64,000 nt of DNA from Arachis hypogaea (Eukaryota > Streptophyta > Magnoliopsida > Fabales > Fabaceae): assembly GCF_003086295.3 (NCBI RefSeq), contig NC_092045.1, positions 21,364,890 through 21,428,889 on the forward strand, written 5' to 3'. The translations under genes and the position numbers were made by a program. Below the pieces are notes generated by a model that did no database searches, was not told where the DNA came from, and saw only the letters and a program-made list of their open reading frames with translations. Below, in pieces: positions 12,151-23,041 of the stretch. Position 1 is the first letter of the stretch. Each line of letters begins with the position of its first letter.

Positions 12151-13840
12151 TATATATTGTCTGAGGAGGTATCCTCTCTGAATTATGCAAATTACGGAGA
12201 TAAAAAATACAAAAAAATTTTTCTACAATAAAGCCAACACAGACTTAGAGATTTGTATAGAATTCATATCTTCCGCAAACTCAATATTTATATTGAGTTC
12301 ATCGAAAGAATGAACTCTATTCCTTGTAAGATTTTATACTACTTTTTATGTGTCATATCTTAACTGTTTTTAATATAGATGCTAGTATTACATATCATGA
12401 TATAATATCTATTTATTACATACACATTAAGCATTATAATAACCATCTTATGTGTAACTATATATATGAGTTAACCAATGTAATTTTGATGAATGACAAA
12501 CTTAGAAGAAGATGGATATTGAAGATGTGTGCAAATAACATAAAACTATTAAAAAAACATGAAAATCAAGATCAAAAGCAAGATGGAATCTTAGATCTAG
12601 ATTCTTTAAGTAAGAACCAAATTCATATCTCTCAACACACTATTGAAAATGATTTCAAAGACTTAGATTTATGAAAATAATGATAGAAATTGATTAAGAT
12701 TAAAATGTTTTTATTAAACTCTAACCTAAACGCTTTAAAAACATTATTTATGCTGAAAATAGGGGATAGAATCGATTCTCCAAAACTACAAAATTAAAAT
12801 TTGATTATGTGAAATCTTAGAATCGATTATGTAACCAAAGAATCAATTCCCTAAGAAAAGAATCGATTCTCATATTTGAAATTAAATTTTTTATTACACA
12901 ACGGCTAGCAAAAATCGATTTTCTTATAAAAAATTAATTCTTTAAGTGATAAAAAGCTTATAATGGCTAGTTTTGACAAAAAGGCTCATTTCCACCTAAT
13001 TTCTAACATTCCAATGCTTTGAAAATCCTATAAATAAATGTGTTCCAGTCTTATTTCATATACAACACTTCTAAACTTTCTTGAGTACATATATCAATTT
13101 CTACACAAGTTTAAAGTGATTTATACACATTTGAGAGATATATAAGTTTGTATTCATTAGAGCTTGATTTGTTCTTATTTACTCTTCTAGAGAATATTTA
13201 ATTTCTGTTTTCTTAAATTATGAAAGAAGATTTGTATAGCTTTTCTTGTTGAGTGATTTGGAGTGTGATTCTATAAATTTGTGAGGCTTATTTACACACT
13301 ATATTCGGTGAGGATACCAAAAAAGTATATTAAGCACGTAAGAGAATTCTTAAAGAAGATATTTCTAAGTGGAGTGGCCTAATATACGAATAGTGATCAT
13401 ATACCGTGACGTATATATCAAGTTCTTGTTGTTATAACGGTTTGTCAAGCACCCTAGAAGCTTGGTGATATAGTGAAAATACTGGATGTAGGCAAAGAGG
13501 TTATGCCGAACCAGAATATTTTATATCCGGTTTGAGTTCAATATCATCCAAAGTCAAAGTGATGTTAAAGAATGCTTAAGAAAAAGTTAAAGTTAATTTC
13601 ATGCATTGCATAAGAGTTTATGTCAACAAGGGCTCATTTTCTTTTTATGTAAAGAGAAGTTAGGAGAATGTTAAGAGAAACTAAATCAAGATTCATGTGT
13701 GCATTCTGTATGATTTAACGTTATAGGCATTCAATCATGAGTCATATGTGTCATAACATAAGTAAATGAGAAGCGTCAAAAAGTCACACAACTCTGATTA
13801 ACAAAGACTTTTGAAAATAATAATTAAACAACATTGCCTC
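12151..13840 (+). other. Possible decayed copia-type LTR; no gene recognised
   Basis: The region holds four copies of a word based on AATCGATT (near 12771, 12821, 12861 and 12909). At about 13485-13520 it has a phrase (ggatgtaggcaaagaggtta... ccgaac) of the kind found near the end of Ty1/copia LTRs. The plus-strand frame 12348-12674 (108 codons, Lys/Asn/Ile-rich) has no domain I recognise and is probably chance. Termini and target duplications were not found. Confidence 0.3.
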
Positions 13841-13845
13841 ATTAC
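13841..13845. repeat. Target-site duplication ATTAC, left (copia element)
   Basis: ATTAC directly precedes the TG of the left LTR and recurs at 39426-39430 directly after the CA of the right LTR, 25.6 kb away. This ties both LTRs to one insertion. Confidence 0.8.
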
Positions 13846-15430
13846 TGAAGGTTACAGAAGGCTTAGAGAATGGAAGGTTAAATCTATGGCCTTCTTTTAC
13901 TTTGAATGATTATGTTTTTAAACCCAACTTCAAACTTGATTTCTTTGAACTGTTTGCAGCAAAAAATTTAAGAGACAATTTTGTTTTATCTCATAAGCTT
14001 CAGAAAACAGAACAACAAAAGGAAGAAGTTGACACAGTCATTCTTCCTGGTTCAGTTGCGTTGTGCAATGCAACCTACATCCAGTCGTTGTAGTGGAATT
14101 TTTATTATAGTCAAAGTATTACATACACCAATTTCCCAGAATTCACATAATCCTGAATGGACACACAAGTTTCTACCTAAACTTGACTTGGTTATGCTAA
14201 TATCTAAACTCTTTATACTAAGTTCTTACCCAACTAGCAAGGGGTACCTCACAGGTATTTGACATAAGATAGAAAATTACAACCAAAGGAAATCGGAATC
14301 CACTCTTAGGTTTTCTCTCAAGTGTTTCACTCAACCTTTTTTCACTCTTAGGCTTTTTTTCAATGTCTCTCTCTCAACCTTTTACCTCTCAAAGACAATA
14401 CAGAAAGATATACATTATTGAAACTGAAATACAAATTAAAAACATGAAGGAGATTGATGCATAACAGCCTTTGTTGCTATAAGTTAAACCAGATTTAGCT
14501 ATCTCTAATGAAGCTCTTCATCTTGGCAGAATGTTCCTTTAGCTTAGAAATACTATCCAAAATGTTGAACTCTTCACAAGGAAGCTCTCAAATAAACTCA
14601 GATTCTGGTTATCTCTCTTTACCCCCAAAACAGAAAACCTTTTTCCTTTTGTATCTTGTGCAGAGTCACATTTTAGGTTTTTCCTAAATCAACTCTTTGA
14701 ACTCCGAGCTTCCTTGGCTTGTCATCTCACTTTCTTCATTTAACCCTTAAATTAGGGATTTTAAAGCTAGTCATTTTGCTTGACCGAAGACCTCATAGCA
14801 ACAAAAAAAGTATTCAGTGGTAAACCCAAATCCAAATTCTTGAGATAGTGCTTTGTCCCCAAGAAACAATTTGATCCTTTGATTCACAGCAGTGATTATC
14901 AAAAATCACTTTCTCCATATATCCCAAATTGGCATTGCAGAAATTTCAAGAAGGAGTGAAGAAAATAAATTGCATGCAAATAGTAATAAATTACCTTTAT
15001 CCTCTGACTTAGCTTAATCTGACTTGATTTGGACGATTAGACCTTTGCTTTCTTGATCTATTTTTCTCTTTCTTTCTTCTCTGGTGAATAGACTAGAAAA
15101 AAGCTTTCTCTCTCTTTCTTCATGAATCTGACTGAAGAAAGCCTTGTGAACGTTAGCTTTGGATGGCTTCAACTTGGATGAATTCCTTGGGCTTGGATTG
15201 GCTACTTTCTTTTCAGCCCGAGTGATTTCTTTGTTACTTTTCTTTTGGGCTTTGTTTGTGGATTTGGCACACTTCAGTAGTTTCTGTTTCTTTGTCCTTT
15301 TGGTTTGGGCTGCTACAATCATTTTTGCCTGCATAACTTAATTTAAATAATCAGAACCCAATTGGGTGTTTAACCCAATAACTTAATGTTTGTCATCATC
15401 ATTTAAATTATTTGTGTTCTCAACTCTACA
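13846..15430 (-). repeat. 3' LTR of the copia element
   Basis: A 1585-bp LTR. On the minus strand it begins TGTAGAGTTGAGAACAC and ends in CA before ATTAC. The part 14372-15430 is repeated at 35487-36061 plus 38942-39425, the interrupted 5' LTR. The open frames inside it (15014-15341) are not genes. The identity between copies looks several percent below 100, so the insertion is old relative to the Athila element inside it. Confidence 0.85.
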
Positions 15431-15445
15431 ATCTCCCCCTTGATG
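15431..15445 (-). other. Polypurine tract of the copia element
   Basis: On the minus strand CATCAAGGGGGAGAT directly precedes the TGTAGAG of the 3' LTR. This is the plus-strand priming site for reverse transcription and is typical of SIRE-type copia elements. Confidence 0.8.
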
Positions 15446-16083
15446 ACAAACATAATTTCAAAAGATAGAATTAAATAAGTTGAATTAGATAAAAATAATG
15501 CACTTCCCTTTGAATGAGATCATTTCCTTTTGACTTGCTCCCCCTTTCCTTTCAAAGGTTGCTCCCCCTGAATTTGTGCTCTTCTTTTATTTTCTATTCA
15601 TATAAACACAAAGAGAACACAATTATGTACAACAATCAAATGGTTATCAAGGGTTAGAGTATACATCAAGAGTTCCAAACTATAAACTAAACCAAAGTGG
15701 TCCCTAACACCGAAACAGTGCATTAGAGAAAAACTTCACAAAATTTCACTTCCCAAAAGCAAAGCATGTAAAAAAACATACAAAACAGTGCATGTCTTTA
15801 TCACCTAGATCATACATACAAAAAAAAGCATGTCATCATCACATAGACCAGCATATACTACTCTCCCTTTTGTCATCAAGGGAGGAAGCAGGAGCAATTT
15901 AAAACTTGCAATAATCTGTTAAAGCAATGTTCAAATAACTAGATAAACCAAGAGAAAAATAAAGCAGTAGTTAATTGTTTACATGCAACCAAAACAAGAC
16001 AAAGTGCAAAACAAACTATAATTATTCCAAGAGATAATTATCTAAAAATAGAAAACAAATAAACAGCAATAGAGGAGACATCC
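15446..16083 (-). other. Copia 3' non-coding region
   Basis: Sequence between the env-position pseudogene and the polypurine tract. No frame was recognised. CTCCCCCT-type words at 15537 and 15561 resemble extra polypurine tracts (minus strand AGGGGGAG). Confidence 0.6.
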
Positions 16084-16898
16084 TCATGCATTTGAATCAT
16101 CCTCCTCAGAATCAGTAGGGTCTTCAGGGTCAGAGCCCATATTGTCATCTTCCAAGGTGTTTTCAATGAACTTCATGAGAACTGTCACCCTATCTCTGGA
16201 CTTTCTGAGGTAGTTTTCATGCTTGTTAGTCAGTTTTCTCTACTCTTTGCTTAAGGTAATCAAATGGTTGGATTGAGAGACAAATCCTTATACTACATCC
16301 TTCACTACTCTATATAGAAGTGATTTATGTCCAGTGGAAGCTGAAGTCCTGAAGGCAGATAGAGAATTAGATTCCTCAGGCTTATAGTCATCATCATCAT
16401 CATCAAAGACTACTTTTTTAGCTCAAGTAGGTCCCTTTTTCTACTATTTCACTGAACCATCTCCTTTTAGATATGAGTGCCTATTTTCATATGTCTCATT
16501 TGACAAGTCAATACCAAAATGTTCAAAATTGCAAGTTAAGAACATGCCATAGGAAAGAGCTTTATCTTTCTCACTTCTTATGCAATCAAACATATACCTT
16601 ACTATTAAGTATGCAAAAGAAATTTCAGATTTTGTGAGAATAGCATTCAAAATCATAGTATCACAGAAAGATACCCTTTGATAAGAACCACTTTGAGAAA
16701 GAATAATGTGGTTCACTATACGATGCAGTTGAGCCCAAAGATAACCAAGGGCTTTGTGAGTTGGTGTGAGGCCATCAATCAGAGAGATGTCTTCACACAC
16801 AACAGCCAGAGCATCTTTATAGGAAACACCTAACCCTTCATCCCATTTACCAGAGGTATAAGCACATGCACTAATCTCAGTATATTTTAGAGCGTCAC
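16084..16898 (-). pseudogene. Env-position protein of the copia element, C-terminal part
   Basis: The downstream half of a frame split by the Athila insertion; the upstream half is 30390-30943 and the frame continues across the GTCAC duplication. The conserved stretch (16444-16898) resembles the putative plant transposon protein domain seen in proteins of several plant retroelements and related host copies. After a double TAG at about 16441-16446 the same frame stays readable through an Asp run and ends in an acidic tail (about 16084-16140, DPEDPTDSEEDD), with further in-frame stops between. It occupies the position called env-like in SIRE elements, but no fusion peptide or clear membrane anchor is seen. 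Its function is unknown. Confidence 0.7.
16894..16898. repeat. Target-site duplication GTCAC, left (Athila)
   Basis: GTCAC next to the LTR start TGATA; it recurs at 30390-30394 after the other LTR's TATCA. Confidence 0.95.
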
Positions 16899-18427
16899 TG
16901 ATAAACAAAATTTAGCATGTCGATTTAGAATTCAATGATGAGTATGATCGTGAGTATAGCCTAATCGACACTTAAACTTCGCACCAAACAATCCTACAAT
17001 CTATAACCGAGAGTATTAGTCTCCCGAGTCGTCCTCCCTTGGAATTGCTAGAGTGTGCACCTTATTGATTAGAAAGCCTTGTTATGATTCTTTGAAGGTT
17101 TTAGCAAAATAGAAAACAAACAATCAATCCTTAGAAGACTTAGCTTAGGGTTGGCATTAGAAATTCTATCCTTATAGTTCTTTCAATGATGACAACAATT
17201 AGGCCTTGCTTCATTTAGTTAACCCCTAGGCATAGAGGAAAGTCAAATGAGAGTAATCAACTTGAGTCACAAGTCCTAACTTTACCTTATGGAAATCTAG
17301 CTTTAGTGTACTCCAAGTCAATTAGCAATTCCTAATTCTAAATCAACAATTGACACAACTATTCAACTTCTTCTAATGGCCCAAACCCTATGCCAAGTAA
17401 GAAACTTTTACTCCATAACTAGTGTTGGCATTTCATCAAACATTTGGTGAGCAAGAGTGAAAGCCATGGTAAAATTGAGAAGAAAGTAGAATTAAAAGTA
17501 TTTTAACACAAGGAACTAACAACAATTAACGAAGAACAACAATGGAAATGAGATTCTAAAGGAATTGATTAAATCCAAAACTACAAAATTGAATCCAAGA
17601 TCTATGAGAGTTGAGCAATTACAAACACTAATTGAGATTGGAGAAGAAGATCTATGACATGAACAAAATGAATTGAGAATTGCAATGGATCTCACCAAAG
17701 AGTGAATGAAAATTCAGAAATTGGATGAAGATGAACCCTAGTGAGAGCTTTGGATCTCTCTCCTTCTCCACAAGTGTAACTAACTATCTCCCAAAATATC
17801 TAAAATCTAGAAAATGAGCTCAAAAGGTCCTTAACCCTTGTTCCCTTGGTCTTCTTAAGCTTTTCCCGCCAGGGCACTTCCCCAAAATGGGATTCCCAAC
17901 TGCCTCCACGCCCAAGTCACGTGGCTCTTTAAAAAATCATATTCGAACATCGGCGCGCACGCGCCATGTACACGTGCGCGCCCACGGGGCATCTTGTAAT
18001 GTGCGCGGAGGCGTAATGTACGCGTGCGCACCACCGGAGATCATGGCCTAGCCGCTACGCAAGCCGGCTCGTGGCTTGGCTCTTGGCTTCGACTTCTAAC
18101 TGCTCAATCCACGCGGATGCGTCAAGTGCGCGCACGCGCCCATGCCGAAATTTCCAAAGTTCAATTCTCATGCTCCCTTCCTTTGCACCTGTCCTCCTTC
18201 TCTCTTCTGGTCCATCCCTGCCCTATATTCTGAAACCACTTAACACAGAGGTCACGGCATCGAATGGCACCAAGAGATAATTTAGTGCAAAATAAGCATG
18301 TTTTCATTCATGAGGCAAAATTAGGAAAGGAACACAAAGTCTTGTATTTTCATATAGAAAGCGTGCGGAATTATTGATAAAACCCCTGAAATCAACACAA
18401 GATAAACCCTCAAAATGGGATATATCA
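16899..18427 (-). repeat. 3' LTR of the Athila element
   Basis: A 1529-bp LTR with TGATA...TATCA termini, nearly identical to 28845-30389. It holds a CpG-rich cluster (17950-18145). One arm of the palindrome found intact in the other LTR has changed here from CGCGTG to CACGTG, which is the kind of change expected from methyl-CpG loss. The short open frames inside are not genes. Confidence 0.95.
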
Positions 18428-18443
18428 ACCTCCCCACACTTAG
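18428..18443 (-). other. Polypurine tract of the Athila element
   Basis: On the minus strand CTAAGTGTGGGGAGGT directly precedes the TGATA of the 3' LTR. It is the plus-strand primer site. Confidence 0.85.
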
Positions 18444-20129
18444 ATTCTAGCATGTCCTCATGCGTAGAGAAATGCAAAAGAAACACAAAAGACCGAGGGA
18501 TCATAAAAGTATAAGACTCATGAAGTGCAACCTACTTATATGAATGCAACTATGACTAGTGCTATTATCTACTTGGTTAGGAACAAATCGACCTTCCTAA
18601 GATATATGCAAGCATATAGGGTCCGATGGTGGTCAATACATAGGACTTACCAATTTTAAGCGTCAAATGCAATATATGCGACTTTGCATGAGGAACGCTC
18701 GTGAGAGCTGAGAATCAAGGAATTGAGCATCGAACCCTCACCGGAAGTGTTTGCACTCTAGTCGCTCAAGTGTTTAGGGTTGATTCTCTCAATTCTCTCC
18801 TAATCATGCTTTCTAAGATTTTTTTCTTCTTCTAACAATCAACAAATATTTCATGCATGCATACATATATCATGAGGTCTTTTCTTTGGTTGTAATGGGG
18901 CTAGGGTCAAGGTAGGATGCATATTTGGTCAAGTGAGCTTGAAATTTGAATCTTTGATAGGCTTAGACTTCCCTCCTAACCTATGACATCTTATACAATT
19001 AAGTTCTAACCTAACTACCCATTTTTTACCTTTTCACACACTCATGTATCCCTTTTCATTTCACAACACTCATGCATTGATTTTATTGAGTTACACTTTG
19101 CTTGGGGCATTTTGTCCCCTTTTATTTCTTTCTTTTTCTTCTTTTTTCTTCCTTTTTCTTTTCCCTTTTTTTCTTTTGTTTTTCTCATTTTTTTCTTTTT
19201 TTTTCTTTCTATATACAAAAGCATCAATGCATAAGGTCTATACATTTGATCAATACATGAGTATGTACCCAATTTCTAATATTTTCAATAACAATACAAA
19301 ACTACCCTTTTATTCATCCAATGTCCCAAGATCCCCACACTTGAATGATACTCACACATACTAGCCTAAGCTAATCAAAGATCCAAATAAGGACTTTTAT
19401 TGTTTTCCGCTTTAAGGCTTGTAATGTGCTAAATTAAAGAACCAAGTGGGTTAATCGTAGGCTCAAAGTTGGCTAACAAAGGAAGATAAAAGGTAGGGCC
19501 GTTTGGGTAAGTGAGCTAATGAAATGATGGCCTCAATCATATAAATGCATGAATACACAAAATAATGGATATAAAGAATCAAAAAAATCAAGGATCACAC
19601 TCAGAGAGAGAACAATTGCACACAAGAAGGATAGTAGGTGACTATAAGATGTAGCCACAAAACAAGGCTCAAAGCTCACTAGCTTGTGTTCTTAACTCAA
19701 AATCCATGTTCCAAAATATGATTCTTCATGTGAATTCGGCATCAAAATTGTTTAAAATTGGCAATGCCACGGTTGCCCCAAAGTATTGGTTTCCTAAGAA
19801 AGAGTTTCATTGTTCCAACCAAGTAAATTTATCATGCAAATGGTGTCAAATAAGACCTAATCATGTAACCTATCCTAATTACAAAGGAGTTCAAAGAACA
19901 AGAATTTATTCGGGTGTTACCTACGGAGATCGGTCGGCCCACCTCCCCACACTTAAAACTTAGCACGGTCCTCCGTGCTATAGGTTAGGCGCAATGGGTG
20001 GTCGAGTCCCGAGTGTCCCTCATCTCCAATGTCATCGCTATCTCCGCTTGAAGTTGCGGTGGATGTGGAGATATCAGGTTCCTCCATAGGTGGGGTGATT
20101 ACGCTTAGAAGTTTCTTCACGTGAGCGTA
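18444..20129 (-). other. Athila 3' spacer with duplicate polypurine-like sites
   Basis: Non-coding sequence between the env-position frame and the 3' LTR. CCCCACACTT, the core of the polypurine tract complement, recurs at about 19333 and in a longer form (CCACCTCCCCACACTT) at about 19939-19954. A 90-bp almost pure pyrimidine run (plus strand) lies at 19119-19211. No gene is supported; open frames here are low-complexity. Confidence 0.65.
19119..19211 (-). repeat. Polypyrimidine/polypurine tract of about 90 bp
   Basis: The plus strand is almost only C and T (purine-rich on the element's sense strand). It is low-complexity and could form triplex DNA. It lies downstream of the env-position frame. 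Confidence 0.8.
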
Positions 20130-21167
20130 TCAGCGTTGGTTACGCCTCTCGTAACGGTCCAACTTCTTGTGAAGGTCTTCAAGGCATTGGGTGACTGATT
20201 TTTGTGGTGTGGATGATGTGGTGGTGTTGCGAGTTGGTGTGGGTAGTCCAATGTCCTTGGTGAATTCCGGAGGCTTGAGGCATCTCTTGGTCGGAATAAC
20301 ATCGCCCTCGACCGGAATTGAGGTTCTTCTATCCTTAGCCTCCCGGTGGACGCCGGCCATTGCAACTAATTCAGTCACCATAGCAGGGAATGGTAGATTT
20401 CCCTTGGCATGAATGCGCCCCATGGATTGGCGAATGGCATGCGAAATGTCGACCGGTTTCTCGGTTAAGGTGCACCATATCAATAATGCAAGCTCGGCGG
20501 TAATGGATGACCCATGGGTGCTCGGGAGCACGTAGTGAGCTAGAATTTGGGCCCATGCCATGGCTTCTTGAGTGAGGTAGCGGGCATCCAAACCCTTTGG
20601 TCGTTGCTTTATGGTCCCTCGAATCCAACATGCGTCGGGTAAAGCAATTACGCGGAGGATCGCGCTCCAATTGAACGCACGATCATCGCATGCAGTCAAG
20701 ACTTCTTGGTAGGCATCATATCCATCCGATAACAGCCCAATCCCAAGGGCTTCTCGGATGGTGTCCACTGTGACTGACACTTGCTTCCGGCGCACAAAAA
20801 TTGATGTGAGAAGGGGTGAATGGTAGTTGGAATAGAATTCCACCACCCATGAGAGATTGGCCTCCTTTGGTTGCCTCAAGAGGAACCTCCATTGCCTCTG
20901 GTCAATGTGTGGCATCACTATCGGAGTGAGGTGAGCCGGTAGGACTAGAAGAGGCTCCGGGTGATAATTCCGTTCAATCATTCTTGAGTAAACAAGTTCG
21001 CAGTAGCGGTTAGGGAACTTATTTGAATCTTTTGAAGGGTTGTCCTTCTCTAGAACATCGACAGGGCCCTTAGCCTTTTTCAGGAGTGGCTTGGCCGTTA
21101 GTTCTTGGTGCGCTCTATTGGAAGCTGGCTTCTTCGGGGCTTTCCCTTTGTTCCGTTTGATTAACAT
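20130..21167 (-). CDS. Env-position protein of the Athila element (putative plant transposon protein domain)
   Basis: An open frame of 345 codons between integrase and the 3' LTR, the place of the env-like frame in Athila/Calypso elements. The frame opens further upstream, but I choose the ATG at 21167 because a pyrimidine-rich stretch ending in CACAG lies immediately before it, a good splice acceptor; spliced subgenomic RNA is how such frames are thought to be made. The N-terminus is basic (KRNKGKAPKKPA). The middle part, with WVVEFYSN and a Trp/Arg-rich segment, resembles the plant transposon protein domain also seen in the copia element here. The C-terminus is Thr/Ser-rich and then charged. 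No signal peptide or clear membrane segment is visible. It is uninterrupted, in contrast to pol. Its function is unknown. Confidence 0.7.
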   Translation of the reverse strand: MLIKRNKGKAPKKPASNRAHQELTAKPLLKKAKGPVDVLEKDNPSKDSNKFPNRYCELVYSRMIERNYHPEPLLVLPAHLTPIVMPHIDQRQWRFLLRQPKEANLSWVVEFYSNYHSPLLTSIFVRRKQVSVTVDTIREALGIGLLSDGYDAYQEVLTACDDRAFNWSAILRVIALPDACWIRGTIKQRPKGLDARYLTQEAMAWAQILAHYVLPSTHGSSITAELALLIWCTLTEKPVDISHAIRQSMGRIHAKGNLPFPAMVTELVAMAGVHREAKDRRTSIPVEGDVIPTKRCLKPPEFTKDIGLPTPTRNTTTSSTPQKSVTQCLEDLHKKLDRYERRNQR

Positions 21168-23041
21168 CCTGTGATAGCAAAGAAAGGGGATAACATTAAA
21201 CTCAAAGAAGCGTAATTGAATGCAATTATGCAAATGAAGAGTAGTGCCATAAGAATATGGGTATCATTGTTACATGACAGCTGCAACATGTAACTAAGAT
21301 AACATGTGATGAGCAAGGCGAATCATTTGCATGTGGTGCAAGGGTGGTTTAAGCATGCAAGTAAGAAGCATGAGAGGCATACACCCTCAAATGCCAAAGT
21401 GGGAGTCAATTTATGAAAAGGTGAGTGAATGGATTGGAGGATGTGGGGATGCACCCAAAAGTGGTAAGTTAAGAGGCAATTAGTCAAAATGAGCTCAAAA
21501 CTCAAGTATGCCTTTTCTCAAACACTTGGCGTGCATCCTTTTTGTAGTATGTAATTAGGTGCAAGTGAAAGCAATGTAACAATCCACAATCTATTATTAA
21601 TGATTACAGTGCACAGTGGGTGTAAAAAAATCAAGCAACACATCTCATCTATCAATGCAAGAGAATGTAGGACCCAAATGCCTATGAAGAGTTAAATGGA
21701 AAAACGAAAACACCCCAAAGAAGTAGCTAAAAATATTTAGGGGAAAAGAAAGGGACTACCTAAAACAAATTGAATTTGAAGATTAAGAATCAAAAATAGA
21801 GAAGTAGAGCAAGGGGGAGCTTAGTAAAGTACCTTGAGAGAGATGGAAATGGGTATGGGAGAGGAGGTTGGAAAGTGGAATGATGGAGGATGGGGGAACA
21901 ATGTAGGGGCCACCGAAAGTAGGTGGTCGGAGGTGGTTGGGAGGAAGGAGAAAGTGTAAGAGGGAGAGGGGTAGTAGAGGGGGTGAGAAGAAGAAAAGTG
22001 GAAAAAGAATGAAGGGGGGCAAGTGTGTTCTTATTAAATTTGGCGTCAAGCACCCACGCGTGCGCGCTCGCGCAAAGAAGCGAGGTCCAGTGGGGGCGCG
22101 CGCGCACGGTGCGCGTTCGCGCCCGTGCGCTTGTGCTAGTAGCACAAGGGTGGCTTAGAGTTGGCACAACTCTCTGGATGAAGTACCAGAAGTTGGCTAC
22201 AGGGCTATTGGCGCGCTCGCGCACGATGCGCGTGTGTGGCAATGTGGTTATGCCCCAGGCATGAGATAGGCCTGGGGTGGGCCTAACTTTCTGTGAAGTG
22301 GCCTAGAGAGGGGTGCAGGACGAGGGACGCGTGCGCGGCATAGGCGCGCGCGCACATCGTGTTGCGAGCATATGGACGCGTGCGCGCCGGGTGCGCGCAC
22401 GCGGCAGAGGTGGTGGGCTGGTGGCTTAGTGCAGGCCTGAGAGTGGCCTAACTCTCTGGAATATGTGCAAGGAGTGCAGAAGGGTAATCGGCGCACGCGT
22501 GCACGGTGCGCTAGCGCGTCGATCTGCAGATTTGTGAAAGCGTGCGTACGCGCCATGTGCACGCACGCGTGGTTGGCCTGTGCCTCAAGCATGGGGCTGG
22601 CGCAGGGTGGGCTCAAGTCTCTGGAAAATGTATGGAGGGTCGCTTTTGTCGATCCATGCGTCCGCGCACGATGCGCGTCCGCGCGGATGATCGACAAATT
22701 CTTCAAGGACGCGCGCGCGCCAGGTGCGCGCACGCGCAGAAGGGTGCCTTTTCCAAAATTTTGCATGTTTTTGCACCACCTATGGCATTCCAACCCTCTA
22801 AACAGTCACCTAGCACTATAGAAGGGTGTTTTAACTTGACACTACCAAATGAACTCAACAGATGAAGCAAAATTAGAATTGAAATCTAACTACAACTACT
22901 TCTATTACCTAGGTACCAATCATGAAATCTTGTCAATCAAGAAATGATGCAATAGTTTTGTACAAAGGAAGATCTTACCATGCTGGGGTGTCTCCCACCT
23001 AGCACTTTTGTTTACCGTCCTTAAGTTGGACTTCCACTAGC
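21168..23041 (-). other. Athila spacer between integrase and env-position frame
   Basis: Non-coding on the element's sense strand except for chance frames created by CpG-rich repeats. It contains the CpG-rich array described separately. The stretch just after integrase (22980-23041) is typical post-pol leader sequence of such elements, with no frame. Confidence 0.65.
22036..22745. repeat. Degenerate tandem array of CpG-rich words and a TCTCTGG motif
   Basis: About five degenerate units of roughly 125-165 bp. Each couples one or two CpG-rich words (for example gcgcacgatgcgcgt and gtgcgcgcacgcg) with a less GC-rich phrase related to gtggcctaactctctgga (near 22150, 22276, 22443 and 22608). The long open frames here on both strands come from the repeat and its lack of TA dinucleotides, not from genes. 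Confidence 0.75.

Noticed and set aside
12348..12674. A 108-codon plus-strand frame as a possible small gene
   Set aside because: Composition matches the AT-rich surroundings, no domain is seen and no promoter or splice context supports it.
15014..15341. Open frames on both strands, repeated near 39007-39341
   Set aside because: They lie in the copia LTR, occur in both LTR copies with different breaks and have no domain.
19042..19364. Frames of almost only Lys/Glu or Phe/Leu/Ser
   Set aside because: They are translations of a 90-bp pyrimidine tract.
16084..21167. True viral envelope proteins encoded by the copia and Athila elements
   Set aside because: No signal peptide, clear membrane anchor or fusion segment is visible; only the position after pol suggests the name, so they are described as env-position proteins.
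22025..22865. Several long open frames on both strands rich in Arg, Ala and Cys
   Set aside because: They come from CpG-rich repeats that lack TA-containing stop codons; the frames overlap on both strands and follow the repeat.
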